Shown piece after piece: positions 6,389 through 15,257 of a stretch of DNA of 64,000 nucleotides. This DNA is from Massilia phyllostachyos (GTDB lineage Bacteria; Pseudomonadota; Gammaproteobacteria; Burkholderiales; Burkholderiaceae_D): contig NZ_JAJNOC010000002.1 in NCBI RefSeq assembly GCF_021044825.1, positions 1 through 64,000 of the forward strand, written 5' to 3'. A program made the translations under genes and the position numbers. Below the pieces are notes generated by a model. It was not told the DNA's origin. It did not search any database and was given only the letters and a program-made list of their open reading frames with translations. Positions within the stretch are counted from its first letter, which is position 1, and every line of letters begins with the position of its first letter.

Positions 6389-8452
6389 TCAGCCGCGCTT
6401 GACCTTGCCCGGCGGCGGCGCCTGCGGCTTCTGCCGCGACTGGGCCAGCAGGCGGCCGCAATCGCTGTCCTCGCCCGGGCCGGTGTTCACCAGCGGGATC
6501 AGGGCGGCGACCGGGGCCGCCGCGGCCAGGGCGATGGCGCTCCCGGCCTTCATGGCGAGTACGCCCTTGTCCACCGACACGTCCGGCTTGCTGAAGGAAC
6601 CGCGCACGTAGAGAGGCGAGCGCAGGGTGAACAGGCGCAGCGCCTTGGTCTTCGGATCGATGCGCAGGTCCATCTGCTCGCCGGCCAGGTTGATCGCGCC
6701 GGCCACCTCGATCAGCGCTTCCTCGGTGTCGACCACGAAGTAGCGGGTGCGCGCGATGCCGTTGGTGACCTCGAAATCGGTCGCCATGCAATTGAGCTTG
6801 ACCTGTTTGTCGCCGAACAGCTTGGTGACGATGACGTTGCCGACGTTCAGGCCGGCGAGCTCCAGCAGGTACTTGCTGATCTGGCCCTGGTTGATCAGGG
6901 TCTTGAGTTCGCCGTTGGAGCCGGCCAGCAGGCTGGCCACCGAGTTGCCCTGGGCGGTCAGGTTGGCGTCGCCGGCGATGCTGCCGACCGTCGCCTGCAA
7001 TTCCTCGATCTTCGGGAACAGCTTCTTGATCTCGATGCCGCGCGCCGCGACCTTGGCCTGCGCCTTGATCGCCTTCGGTCCTTCGCGGCCGCGGCCGTCG
7101 AGGCGGATGTTGGAGCGCACCGTGCCGCCCGCCATCGCGAACTCGAGCGGCTGAAGGTTGAGCACCGCATTGTCCATGGTCAAGTGGGTCGACAGCTTGC
7201 TGATCGGGAAGGCGGTATCGCGGATGATGTTGTCGGCCGAAAAGCGCACGTCGGCGTCGAGCTTGGTCCAGCGTTCGGTCTTGAATTCCTCGACCGGCAG
7301 CACCTTGCCGCTCGGCTGCACCACGTCGGCGTTGCGCTCCTTCTTCGCCGCGTTGGAGTCGGCGCCGATCAGCGGGGCCAAGTCGGCGAACACCAGGGTC
7401 TTCGAGTGGACGTTGCCGGACAGCTTCGGACGCGGCTCGCCGGTCACGTACTCGAGGCGGCCCGCGATGTCTGACGAGCCCACTTTACCCTTGAAGCCGT
7501 CGTAGACCCAGCGGCTGCGCTCCTCGCCCAGGTTGCCGATCAGCCGGCCCGAGGTCGAGAACGGCCCGGTGGTCGGCAGCACCACGCCGGTGAAGTAGTA
7601 CAGCTGGTCCATGCTGGGCGCGGCCAGCTCGAGCTTCAGGTCGATCGCGGCCAGCTTGGCGGGGCGGGTGACGGTGCCCTCGACCGCGATCCGGGTCTTA
7701 CCCGAACGCATGTCGGCCTGCACCGGGAAGGGCGTTCCCTGGTCCTTCAGCGACAGCACGGCGCCGGCCTTGCCGCCGCCCTCGACTTTCGCGCCGTTAT
7801 ACGTCCCGTCCAGGGTCCAGCCGATGCCGTAGCGCGGGTCCTTGTCCAGCGTGCGCACGCGCGCCGTCACGTCGGCTTTCGTTACCGCATCCTTGATGTG
7901 GATGACGCCGTCGGTCAGCACCACGCGTTCCAGGTCGAGGGTCCAGCGCGACTTTTCCTCCTTGCGCTTGAAGGCCCAGTTGTAGTGGGTCGCATCGGTG
8001 CGCAGCAGGTCCACGCGCGGGCCGTCGAAGCGCAGCAGCGGGATGTTGATGGTGCGCGAGAGCAGGGCGAAGGGGTTCAGCGAGAACGAGAACTGGCGCG
8101 CCACGCCCGCATCCTGGACCGGCATGCCGGCCGGGTTGCCGACGTGGGTGTCGTTGGCGATCAGGTGCGGCCAGGGAATGTGGTCGCGCCAGGTGCGCTC
8201 GGACGGCGCCATCGTCCTGGCGGGACGCTGCCACTCGACGTCCAGGTTGCCGCGGATGGCGAAGGGGCGGTCGATGGCCTCGCTGACCTTGGCGTTGATC
8301 CAGGGACGGGCGCGGTTCCAGTCGAAGGTGAGGATGACGATGATCGCGATGATGGGAATCGCGACCATGATGCCGAGGATGCTCAGCAATATTTTCTTGT
8401 TGCGGCGCGCGGGATGCCGGCCTTGCGCCGCCGGGGTGTGGGTGTCAGCCAT
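6389..8452 (-). CDS. AsmA-family protein
   Basis: 687 residues. A cytoplasmic N-terminus rich in Arg/Lys is followed by one transmembrane helix (about residues 20-43, LLSILGIMVAIPIIAIIVIL) and a long beta-strand-rich periplasmic part. The family signature appears early (RPWINAKVSEAIDRPFAIRGNLDV). The C-terminal AsmA_2-like part contains INLAGEQMDLRIDPKTK and SPLYVRGSFSKPDVSVD. AsmA-like proteins are thought to carry phospholipid between inner and outer membranes or to affect outer-membrane assembly. It lies alone between the BON gene and a divergent lipoprotein gene. Confidence 0.88.
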   Translation of the reverse strand: MADTHTPAAQGRHPARRNKKILLSILGIMVAIPIIAIIVILTFDWNRARPWINAKVSEAIDRPFAIRGNLDVEWQRPARTMAPSERTWRDHIPWPHLIANDTHVGNPAGMPVQDAGVARQFSFSLNPFALLSRTINIPLLRFDGPRVDLLRTDATHYNWAFKRKEEKSRWTLDLERVVLTDGVIHIKDAVTKADVTARVRTLDKDPRYGIGWTLDGTYNGAKVEGGGKAGAVLSLKDQGTPFPVQADMRSGKTRIAVEGTVTRPAKLAAIDLKLELAAPSMDQLYYFTGVVLPTTGPFSTSGRLIGNLGEERSRWVYDGFKGKVGSSDIAGRLEYVTGEPRPKLSGNVHSKTLVFADLAPLIGADSNAAKKERNADVVQPSGKVLPVEEFKTERWTKLDADVRFSADNIIRDTAFPISKLSTHLTMDNAVLNLQPLEFAMAGGTVRSNIRLDGRGREGPKAIKAQAKVAARGIEIKKLFPKIEELQATVGSIAGDANLTAQGNSVASLLAGSNGELKTLINQGQISKYLLELAGLNVGNVIVTKLFGDKQVKLNCMATDFEVTNGIARTRYFVVDTEEALIEVAGAINLAGEQMDLRIDPKTKALRLFTLRSPLYVRGSFSKPDVSVDKGVLAMKAGSAIALAAAAPVAALIPLVNTGPGEDSDCGRLLAQSRQKPQAPPPGKVKRG

Positions 8453-8664
8453 GGCGGTCTTCCTGTTGTCATAGTCGAAACCAGCTTAGCGCAAAGGCCG
8501 TCCCGATCTATGTGCGCTGCCTAACCCCCACCTGTTGAGCAGGGCCGCATCGGCCGTCAATGTGCGGCAGCGAACCGAGAGCAGGCGATAACAGGTTTAT
8601 AACGTTACGTAGGACATTTCTTCAATACAGTTCATATCGAAACTGTTCAACCGGAGGATCCGCA

Positions 8665-9099
8665 ATGGACCAACAACAACAAGCCATGACCCGTTTCGCT
8701 GCCGGCGCGCTTGCCGCCGCCGTGCTGCTGCTGGCAGGCTGCACCAGCCCGCAGAAAGCCCCGGCCACCGCCGACGTGGCCGTGTCCCGCAACGCCGTCG
8801 AGAACGCGGTGTCGGCCGGCGCCGCCGAGCTGGCGCCGGAAGAGATCAATGCGGCACGCGACAAGATGATGCGCGCCAACCAGGCCCTGGCCGCGCGCGA
8901 CTACAAGCTGGCGCGCGAACTGGCGATCCAGGCCCAGGCCGACGCCAAGCTGGCCCAGAGCAAGGCCGTCTCGACCAAGGCCACCGCCGCCTCGAACCAG
9001 CTGAACGAAGACCTGCGCGTGCTGCGCGAGGAAGTCGACCGCGCGAATGCCGCGCCGTCGCCGGCCGCCGCCACCGCGACCTCGACCACCCGCCAGTAA
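8665..9099 (+). CDS. DUF4398 lipoprotein
   Basis: 144 residues. A signal peptide ends in lipobox LAGC (Cys about residue 26). A helical DUF4398 domain follows (about residues 35-135) with SAGAAELAPEEINAARDK and repeated QAQADAKLAQ-type heptads. The ATG at 8665 has CCGGAGGA upstream. The next gene (OmpA-type) starts 78 bases later and carries a similar DUF4398 helical region, so the pair probably forms one envelope unit. Confidence 0.85.
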   Translation: MDQQQQAMTRFAAGALAAAVLLLAGCTSPQKAPATADVAVSRNAVENAVSAGAAELAPEEINAARDKMMRANQALAARDYKLARELAIQAQADAKLAQSKAVSTKATAASNQLNEDLRVLREEVDRANAAPSPAAATATSTTRQ

Positions 9100-9177
9100 G
9101 CAAGACGGTTCCGCCCGCCGCGCCAGGTTTTTTGCCGCCGCGCGGCGTCCACCCAAGACCAAGAAAAGGACAAGGAC

Positions 9178-10098
9178 ATGAAAACCCGTTCCACGATGTC
9201 GCTGCTGGCCGCCGCCGTGCTGGCCACGGCCTGCGCCACCGCCCCCGTCACCACCCCGACCCTGGACCAGGCGCGCGCCGATTTCGTCGCCGCCAATAAC
9301 AACCCGCAAGTGTCGCAGTACGCGCCGAACGAATTCCGCCAGGCCAGCGAAGCGCTCGACCAGGCCAATGCCGCGGCCGCACGCCGCGAAAGCCTGAACG
9401 ACGTCGACCGCCTGGCCTACGTCGCCAAGCAGCGCATCGCCACCGCGATGGAGGTGGCGAAGGCGAAGGGCGCGGAAGCCGACATCGCCAACGCCTCGCG
9501 CGAACGCGACCAGGTGCGCCTGGAAGCGCGCACCGCCGAAGCCGACCGCGCCAAGCGCGAAGCCGAGGCCGCCCAGGCCGCCGCCCAGCAGGCCCAGGCC
9601 CAGGCCCAGGCGGCCCAGCAGCAGGCCGCCGCCGCCCAGGAGCAGAACGCCGCCCTGGCCCAGCGCGCCGCGGTGCTGGAAGCCCTGCTGGTCGAGCTGC
9701 AGGCGGTCAAGACCGAGCGCGGCTACGTCGTGACGATCGGCGACGTGCTGTTCGCTACCAACCAGGCGGCCCTGACACCGAACGGAATGTCGAGCTTGCG
9801 CAAACTCGCCGAGGTGATGACGCAGAACCCGAACCGCACCGTGCTGGTCGAAGGGTTTACGGACAGCACCGGCAGCTCCTCGTACAACCAGGAACTGTCG
9901 CAGCGCCGTGCCGAAGCCGTGGCCTCGGCGCTGAGCTCGATGGGTGTGCCGCGCGACCGCATCGCCATGAAGGCCTATGGCGAAGCGTTCCCGGTCGCCT
10001 CGAACGATACGGCGTCGAACCGCCAGCTCAACCGCCGTGTCGAGATCGTGCTGTCCAACGAGGGCGCGCAGATCCCGCCACGCACCGCGGCGCGCTGA
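9178..10098 (+). CDS. OmpA-family lipoprotein with DUF4398-like coiled coil
   Basis: 306 residues. A signal peptide with a Cys at about residue 20 (ATACAT, a weak lipobox) is followed by a DUF4398-type helical region (about 25-100). A long Ala/Gln-rich coiled coil spans about 100-165 with repeated QAQAQA blocks. The C-terminal OmpA domain (about 180-295) has LVEGFTDSTGSSSYNQ and NRQLNRRVEIVLSN. The coiled coil would hold the peptidoglycan-binding domain away from the membrane. It follows the DUF4398 lipoprotein and precedes a DUF883/YqjE-like set. Confidence 0.88.
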   Translation: MKTRSTMSLLAAAVLATACATAPVTTPTLDQARADFVAANNNPQVSQYAPNEFRQASEALDQANAAAARRESLNDVDRLAYVAKQRIATAMEVAKAKGAEADIANASRERDQVRLEARTAEADRAKREAEAAQAAAQQAQAQAQAAQQQAAAAQEQNAALAQRAAVLEALLVELQAVKTERGYVVTIGDVLFATNQAALTPNGMSSLRKLAEVMTQNPNRTVLVEGFTDSTGSSSYNQELSQRRAEAVASALSSMGVPRDRIAMKAYGEAFPVASNDTASNRQLNRRVEIVLSNEGAQIPPRTAAR

Positions 10099-10105
10099 GC
10101 GATCG

Positions 10106-10134
10106 GGCCGGGTGCGCTTCAAGCACGCCCGGCC
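10106..10134 (+). terminator. GC hairpin after the OmpA-type gene, no T-run
   Basis: Arms GGCCGGG (10106-10112) and CCCGGCC (10128-10134) with an inner TGC/GCA pair, 8 bases past the stop. There is no T-run, so it may only attenuate or stabilise the message before the DUF883 gene. Confidence 0.4.
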
Positions 10135-10210
10135 GAAGCGCCGGCAAGAAATCCGGGGCCCTCACGGGCCAGAAGACATCATCAACAACATCAACCGATT
10201 GGAGTACACC

Positions 10211-10564
10211 ATGCTTGACACCACCCGCAGCAACCTGAAAGCCAAAGCCCACGCCTACGAACTCGACAGCCACGCCGCGGACGCCCATTCGGACCTGAAA
10301 GCGCTGGTGCGCGACGCCCAGACGATGCTGAGCGCGGCCACCGGGCTGACGGGCGAGAAGGCCGACGAACTGCGCAGCCGCGGCATGGAACTGCTGGACC
10401 GCGCGCTGGGCAAGGCCGGCCGCTACCAGGACCAGGCCCTCGAGCGCGGCAAGGAACTGGCGCACGACGCCGATGTCTATGTGCGTGACAACCCTTATCG
10501 TACGCTGGCGATCGCCGCCGGCATCGGCATCGCCCTCGGCGTGCTGTTCGGCCGCAAGCAATAA
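10211..10564 (+). CDS. DUF883 (ElaB/YqjD-like) membrane-anchored protein
   Basis: 117 residues. A long amphipathic helical part (residues 1-90) is followed by the family signature VYVRDNPYRTLAIAAGIGIALGVLFGRKQ, a C-terminal membrane anchor. ElaB/YqjD proteins sit in the inner membrane and bind ribosomes in stationary phase in E. coli. The ATG at 10211 has TTGGAGT upstream. It is first of a three-gene set with 18- and 24-base gaps, the same order as yqjD-yqjE-yqjK. Confidence 0.88.
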   Translation: MLDTTRSNLKAKAHAYELDSHAADAHSDLKALVRDAQTMLSAATGLTGEKADELRSRGMELLDRALGKAGRYQDQALERGKELAHDADVYVRDNPYRTLAIAAGIGIALGVLFGRKQ

Positions 10565-10582
10565 GCATTACCGAGGACCGCC

Positions 10583-10969
10583 ATGGAACAAAACGAAACC
10601 GTCGTGCACAACCCCGGCCTCGTGGGCGGGATCTCCACCCTCATGAAGAGCCTGTTCGGGCTGCTCGTCTCGCGCGTCGAACTGGCCGCGCTCGAGCTGT
10701 CCGAGGTGCGCAACCACGTCATCGAACTGGTGGCCTGCTTCGGCATCGCCATCCTGGCGGTCTGGTTCGCCATCGCCTACGGCACCGCGACCATCGTCGC
10801 GCTGGCCTGGGATGAAATGGGCTGGAAGATCCTGCTCATCATGTTCCTCGTGTTCCTCGTCATTGCCGGCGTGCTGGTGGCCAAGGGCCTCGCGCTGATC
10901 AAGCAGGACAAACTCGGTCTCCCGGCCACGATGAAGGAACTCAAGAACGATCGCGACATGCTGCTCTAA
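10583..10969 (+). CDS. phage-holin-3_6/YqjE-family membrane protein
   Basis: 128 residues with two strong transmembrane helices (about residues 45-72 and 80-102, the latter LLIMFLVFLVIAGVLVA). An N-terminal amphipathic part carries LLVSRVELAALELSEVR, a YqjE-family signature. It is second gene of the DUF883 set. Despite the Pfam name there is no sign of phage here. The C-terminus LPATMKELKNDRDMLL is typical of the family. Confidence 0.85.
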   Translation: MEQNETVVHNPGLVGGISTLMKSLFGLLVSRVELAALELSEVRNHVIELVACFGIAILAVWFAIAYGTATIVALAWDEMGWKILLIMFLVFLVIAGVLVAKGLALIKQDKLGLPATMKELKNDRDMLL

Positions 10970-10993
10970 GCGGCGACACGGAGGAGGGGAAAC

Positions 10994-11377
10994 ATGCACA
11001 ATCAAGACGGCACGACAGGTTTGGCCGGACACAAGCACAGTATCGATCCGACTATCCGCAAGCAGGAACTGCTGCGCGAAGGGCAGTATTTCCGCCACAA
11101 CGTGGCCCAGGCCAAGGAAGAGATCCGCTACGGCGCACGCCCGGATGTCATCCTGCATGGCGCACTGGACCACGCCACGCTGGCGCTGCGCACGCGCGCG
11201 GATGCGCTGCTGCGCCCGACCGGCATCAGTGTCGCGACGCTGGCGCCATACGGGATGACGGCATTCAACTTCATCCGCCAGCGCCGCCTCGGCAAGCAGG
11301 CCGGCGCCGCCGCCATCCTGCTCGGTGTGGTGGGCTGGTACGTGCACAAGCGCCGTTCGGCGCAGGCAGGGGAGTAA
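10994..11377 (+). CDS. hypothetical protein in the YqjK position
   Basis: 127 residues. A polar N-terminus (RKQELLREGQYFRHNVAQA) precedes a middle part and a weak hydrophobic C-terminal helix (AAAILLGVVGWYVHKRR). It is third gene of the DUF883-YqjE set, preceded by GGAGGAGGGG. I do not recognise a defined family. Position suggests a YqjK-like role with the other two. Confidence 0.7.
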   Translation: MHNQDGTTGLAGHKHSIDPTIRKQELLREGQYFRHNVAQAKEEIRYGARPDVILHGALDHATLALRTRADALLRPTGISVATLAPYGMTAFNFIRQRRLGKQAGAAAILLGVVGWYVHKRRSAQAGE

Positions 11378-11443
11378 TACCCGGTCGCGGAACGTAGTGA
11401 AGCAAAAGAATCCGCGTGGCTGAAGAATATGGTGGGGCTTGAG

Positions 11444-11479
11444 CGGCGTCGCAATCTCTGATTCGGCGCCGTTTTTTTT
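11444..11479 (+). terminator. rho-independent terminator of the DUF883-YqjE operon
   Basis: Arms CGGCGTC (11444-11450) and GGCGCCG (11465-11471), with one G-T pair, are followed by eight T (11472-11479). It is 67 bases past the last gene. Confidence 0.85.
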
Positions 11480-11526
11480 CGTCCGTTTGTGGAGCGCACA
11501 CGCAGTCCGCGTGAGGTGGCGAACTC

Positions 11527-11724
11527 GTAGGGTGGGCGGCTCCACCGTGGTCGATGAATGACAAGCTGCCCCTGCGCCGCCCACGCGGTCAACTCCCCTC
11601 AGCGCCGAGAGATCGGATTTCAGGGCAAGAGCAGATGGCGCATCGGTTCGAAGCGGAGTTGAACGCGCGTGCGGCCCCACTGCCGCCGATGAAGCGCATT
11701 ATCGGGTGCAGCCGCACACCCTAC
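11527..11724. repeat. GTAGGGTG-type repeat, element C copy 1
   Basis: The stretch starts GTAGGGTGGGCGGC and ends CACCCTAC, so its ends are inverted. Inside are CGCCGCCCACGCGG, GTTGAACGCGCG and GAGTTGAAC-type blocks that recur in the copies at 15258 and 55891. It fills most of the 393-base gap between the terminator and the next gene. The rest of the gap shows nothing else. Confidence 0.6.
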
Positions 11725-11770
11725 GACATGCATCCATTGCGCCGTTGCACGCAACAGCGCCGGAAACGAC

Positions 11771-12127
11771 TCAGGGCGTCTGCACCTGCGCCTTGGCTTG
11801 GGCCAGATCCCGCTGGTAGGTCGCGCGCGCTTCCTGCTCGCAGCCCTTGCGCTCGGCGCCCGCCGCCTTCTTGCACGCATTACGCGCTTCCTGCAGCGCC
11901 GCGCCCGCTTCCTTTTGCAGGGTGCGCAGCTGGGCCTGGCGCGTCGTGTCCTCGCGGTACCAGCGCGCCGGATCGCCCTGGGCGATTTCCTTCGCCTGCT
12001 GGCGCGCCGCGACCGGATCGACCAGGGCGTCGCTGCTGGTGGATGTCTGGGTCTGCGCATGGACGGACAGGGTGGCGCCAAGCAGGCAGGCACAGGCGCC
12101 GCGCAGGAGGATGCTCAGGTGGGACAT
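11771..12127 (-). CDS. small secreted protein with a C-x4-G-x5-C motif
   Basis: 118 residues. A signal peptide ends SVHAQ (about residue 25) and the rest is strongly helical and charged. One motif C85-KKAAG-AERKG-C96 is followed by EQEARATYQRD. The same C-x4-G-x5-C spacing occurs three times in the 12934-13482 protein, so they are likely relatives. No known family is recognised. Probably periplasmic, with the cysteine pair perhaps forming a disulphide. Confidence 0.7.
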   Translation of the reverse strand: MSHLSILLRGACACLLGATLSVHAQTQTSTSSDALVDPVAARQQAKEIAQGDPARWYREDTTRQAQLRTLQKEAGAALQEARNACKKAAGAERKGCEQEARATYQRDLAQAKAQVQTP

Positions 12128-12187
12128 GGTGTTCTCCTGGAGTGGAAAGGCGGGTCCGGCGCCGACGGGCCGGATGCGGCAACACGC

Positions 12188-12249
12188 CCGGCCGGCAGGA
12201 CGCCGGCCGGGGCCATCGACCGCGCCCGGGAAGCGTGCGCGTCCCGGGC
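12188..12249 (-). terminator. two GC hairpins after the glycine-zipper gene
   Basis: First a perfect hairpin with 8-base arms GCCCGGGA (12224-12231) and TCCCGGGC (12242-12249), then one with 9-base arms CCGGCCGGC (12188-12196) and its complement (12202-12210). They lie just after the minus-strand gene ending at 12258 and before the start at 12127. There is no T-run, so the effect is uncertain. Confidence 0.45.
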
Positions 12250-12257
12250 CTGATCGA

Positions 12258-12716
12258 TCAGTAGCGGTAGACGCGGCCGTCGACGATGCGCACGCGGTTG
12301 CCCACGCGCAGGTCGTAGACGCTGTCCTGGTTCACGGTGCGGTATTCGCCGTTATCCATGCGCACATTGACCTGATACACCTCGGCGCCGTTGGCACCGC
12401 GGTTGCGTTCGACATTGTTGCCGATCGCCGCGCCGGCCACGCCGCCGGCGACAGTGGCCGCGGTACGGCCGCCGCCGCTGCCGACCTGGCTGCCGGCCAG
12501 TGCGCCAACCAGGCCGCCGACGATCGCGCCGGCGCCGCTGGTGCGGTTCTCGCCCTGCACGACCTGGATCGACTCGATGGTGCCATAGCCCATCGACACA
12601 TTGTTATAACCGCTGTTGTAGCCGTTGTTGTACGGCTGGGAAGAGGTGCTCGCGCAACCGGTGATCAGGGCGGAGGTTGCCAGCACGGCAGCTGCGAAGG
12701 TACGGGTGGCGTTCAT
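12258..12716 (-). CDS. glycine-zipper 2TM lipoprotein (SlyB/17 kDa antigen type)
   Basis: 152 residues. A signal peptide with lipobox ITGC (Cys about residue 21) is followed by an Asn/Tyr/Gly-rich stretch (PYNNGYNSGYNN). A double glycine zipper comes next (GAGAIVGGLVGALAGSQVG and VAGGVAGAAIGNN), then a C-terminal strand region VYQVNVRMDNGEYRTV with a final RVRIVDGRVYRY. SlyB-like proteins form rings with outer-membrane proteins under envelope stress. The start at 12716 has GGAGAA upstream. A longer frame to 13019 is rejected because the signal peptide begins here. Confidence 0.87.
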   Translation of the reverse strand: MNATRTFAAAVLATSALITGCASTSSQPYNNGYNSGYNNVSMGYGTIESIQVVQGENRTSGAGAIVGGLVGALAGSQVGSGGGRTAATVAGGVAGAAIGNNVERNRGANGAEVYQVNVRMDNGEYRTVNQDSVYDLRVGNRVRIVDGRVYRY

Positions 12717-12933
12717 GTTGTTCTCCTGACAAAAGTATGGCTCCACTGTAGGCCTGCCCAACATAGAGGTCTGTGCGTTTCCTAACCGTCCTGGCTTCTC
12801 GTTATTTCGCCATTTATTTGACTGAATCGAAACGGAAATGTTGTGCAAATGCTCATGTGTTCGGCACCGAACAGAAAGCCGGCGCGACTCAGCGTAAAAC
12901 GTCATCAGCGTGTTGACAAATGGAGAACAACAA

Positions 12934-13482
12934 ATGAAAACCAGCCATGCCTTCCTGCTGATCGGCGCCGCGCTCGCCTGGGCAGGTGCGGCACGCGCCC
13001 AGGCCGTGCCCGACGCCAAGACGGCTTACCAGCAGGCCCGCGCCACGGCCGAAACGAACTACAAGGCGGCCAGGGCGCGCTGCGACCTGATCGCCGGCAA
13101 TCCGCACGACCTGTGCGTTGCCGAAGCCAAGGCGGCGCGGGTGCGTGTCGAGGAAGAAGCCGAGGCCGCCTACAAGAACACGCTGTCGGCCTATACCCAG
13201 GCCCGCATGCGCATCGCCGCGGCGAATTTTGACCGCGACAAGGTGCGCTGCGCCGCCGTCACCGGCAACGACCGCGACGTCTGCCTGGAGCAGGCCAAGG
13301 CGACCCTGGTGGCGGCCCAGGCCGACGCCAAGGCCGACCGCAAGAGCATCGAGGCGCGCCTCGATGCGCGCGAAGACAAATTGGCCGCGCAGTACCGCGT
13401 CGCGATCGAGAAATGCGACGCCTACGCCGGCGCCGTCAAGGACCAGTGCGTGAGCACCGCCAAGACGCAGTTCGGTAAATAA
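12934..13482 (+). CDS. secreted protein with three C-x4-G-x5-C repeats
   Basis: 182 residues. A signal peptide ends ARAQA (about residue 23). The mature part is helical and built of three repeats of about 55 residues, each with C-x4-G-x5-C followed by AK: C50-C61, C106-C117 and C161-C172. Between them are Ala/Lys/Glu-rich helices that may be coiled coils. The same motif occurs once in the 11771-12127 protein. I do not recognise a named family. TolA-like automatic annotations would rest only on the Ala/Lys-rich helices. ATG 12934 has TGGAGAAC upstream. Confidence 0.75.
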   Translation: MKTSHAFLLIGAALAWAGAARAQAVPDAKTAYQQARATAETNYKAARARCDLIAGNPHDLCVAEAKAARVRVEEEAEAAYKNTLSAYTQARMRIAAANFDRDKVRCAAVTGNDRDVCLEQAKATLVAAQADAKADRKSIEARLDAREDKLAAQYRVAIEKCDAYAGAVKDQCVSTAKTQFGK

Positions 13483-13584
13483 GTTTTTACGTTTTGCGGG
13501 CCGGCGTGCCGGTACCGCCCACCCCGCCCGCATGGGCTTGTTCAAGCAGTTCGTTTATTTGTAGTGTTAACCAAGGAGCTCATC

Positions 13585-13899
13585 ATGAAAATCGCACAAC
13601 GCCTCATCACCGCCACCTTCGCTGCTGCCGTCGCCATCACCACCGTTGGCTGCGCATCGGGTCCGACCGCCAAATCGACCGGCGAGTACGTCGACGACGC
13701 AGTCATCACCACCAAGGTGAAAGCCGCCTTCGCCGCCGACCCGACCGTCAAGGCAACCGAGATCAACGTCGAAACCTACAAGGGCGACGTGCAGCTGTCG
13801 GGCTTCGTTGCTGAAGCCGGCGACGCCCAGAAAGCCGTGCAGATCGCACGCGGCGTGAAAGGCGTGACCTCGGTCAAGAACGACATCCGCGTGAAATAA
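13585..13899 (+). CDS. BON-domain lipoprotein
   Basis: 104 residues. A signal peptide with lipobox TVGC (Cys about residue 23) is followed by a BON domain with DDAVITTKVKAAFAAD, VQLSGFVAEAGD and the end GVTSVKNDIRVK. It has the same organisation as the 5972-6295 product. It is preceded by AAGGAG at 13574-13579. A short hairpin CCTCGAT/ATCGAGG at 13908-13924 follows the stop but lacks a T-run. Confidence 0.87.
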   Translation: MKIAQRLITATFAAAVAITTVGCASGPTAKSTGEYVDDAVITTKVKAAFAADPTVKATEINVETYKGDVQLSGFVAEAGDAQKAVQIARGVKGVTSVKNDIRVK

Positions 13900-13973
13900 T
13901 GCAGGCGCCTCGATAAGATCGAGGTCTCTGCTCAAAGCCGGGGCGGCCCGGCTCCTTGTCAAGGCGTTTTGCT

Positions 13974-15257
13974 ATGCAGCTTGTACCACCTGAACCGGCG
14001 CAGCCTGCGCAATTCCCTGACAATGCCGCCCCGGCGGCGCCGGCCCCCAGCGGGCCGGGCGCCGCCTCCGAGCCTGCCTCCGGACCCGGCTCCGGACCCG
14101 CGCCGCACGGCGACGAGCTGACGCTGCATGCAGGCGCCTTGCGCCTGCCGGTCCATGTGAACGCGCGCGGGCTGTCGCTCGGCATCCTGGCCACCATCGC
14201 CTGCGTGTTCGCCCTCCAGTGGGCGCAGAAATTCTTCGTGCCGCTCCTGCTCGGCATCTTCATCGCCTACACCCTGAACCCAGTCGTGCGCTGGCTCGAA
14301 CGCTGGCACGTCAAGCGTGTCATCGGCGCCACCCTGGTCACGGCCATCATCCTGGGCGCCATGGGCGGCACCTTCTACCGGCTGCAGGGCGAATTCTTCA
14401 ATATCCTCGACGAGCTGCCGGCGCTGACGCACAAGGTCACCCGCATCCTGACCAGCAACAGCGGCGAGCGCTCGACCATCCAGCAAGTGCAGGCGGCGGC
14501 CGCCGAAATCGAACGCGCCGCATCCAACGCCACCGGCGGCAGCGAGCGCAAGGCGATCCAGAAGCGCACCCAGAGCGTGCCGCCGGCGCCGGTCGCGGCC
14601 GGGTCGAATATCCGCGTGATGGACTGGGTGCTGGCCGGCTCGGTCGGCCTGGCGACCTTCCTGTCGCAGGCGACCATGGTGGTGTTCCTGGTGTTCTTTC
14701 TGCTGCTCGCGGGCGACACCTTCAAGCGCAAGCTGGTCAAGCTGACCGGGCCGTCGCTGACCCGCAAGAAAGTCACGGTGCACATCCTGGATGACATGAA
14801 CAATGCGATCCAGGCCTATATGTTCATGCTGCTGGTGACCAATGTGCTGCTGGCCCTGCTCACTTGGGCGGCGCTGCGCGCCATCGGCCTGGAGAACGCC
14901 GGCGCCTGGGCCGCCTTTGCCGGGGTTGCCCACGTGGTGCCGTATTTCGGGCCGCTCCTGATCACCATCGCGACCGGCGCGGTGGCCTTCTTCCAGTTCG
15001 AATCGCTGCGCATGGTGATCCTGGTGGCCGGCTCCTCGCTCGGCATCGCTACCCTGGTCGGGATGGTGGTCACCACCTGGATGACGGGGCGGATCGCCAA
15101 GATGAATCCGGCGGCGGTGTTCGTCAGCCTGCTGTTCTGGGGCTGGCTGTGGGGGATGTGGGGATTGCTGCTGGGGGTGCCGGTGGTGATGGTGCTGAAG
15201 GTGGTGTCGGAGCGGGTCGAAGGAATGGAAGTCCTGGCCGAGCTGCTCGGAGAGTGA
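13974..15257 (+). CDS. AI-2E family transporter (PerM-like)
   Basis: 427 residues. A Pro/Ala/Gly-rich cytoplasmic N-terminus (about 50 residues) precedes about eight membrane segments. The order follows the family: a first pair after LGILATIACVFALQWAQKFF, a long extramembrane loop (about 120-215), then the conserved end with VPYFGPLLITI and PAAVFVSLLFWGWLWG. The family includes exporters of autoinducer-2 and Na+/H+ antiporters, so the substrate is unknown. A TTG at 13956 in the same frame is an alternative start. The stop is followed at once by a GTAGGGTAG repeat. Confidence 0.87.
   Translation: MQLVPPEPAQPAQFPDNAAPAAPAPSGPGAASEPASGPGSGPAPHGDELTLHAGALRLPVHVNARGLSLGILATIACVFALQWAQKFFVPLLLGIFIAYTLNPVVRWLERWHVKRVIGATLVTAIILGAMGGTFYRLQGEFFNILDELPALTHKVTRILTSNSGERSTIQQVQAAAAEIERAASNATGGSERKAIQKRTQSVPPAPVAAGSNIRVMDWVLAGSVGLATFLSQATMVVFLVFFLLLAGDTFKRKLVKLTGPSLTRKKVTVHILDDMNNAIQAYMFMLLVTNVLLALLTWAALRAIGLENAGAWAAFAGVAHVVPYFGPLLITIATGAVAFFQFESLRMVILVAGSSLGIATLVGMVVTTWMTGRIAKMNPAAVFVSLLFWGWLWGMWGLLLGVPVVMVLKVVSERVEGMEVLAELLGE

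Noticed and set aside
10583..10969. Phage origin suggested by the holin-like family name
   Set aside because: The protein is of the YqjE type in a DUF883 operon. No other phage gene is present.
13908..13924. CCTCGAT/ATCGAGG hairpin as a terminator after the BON gene
   Set aside because: The stem is short and no T-run follows, so it is not listed as a separate feature.
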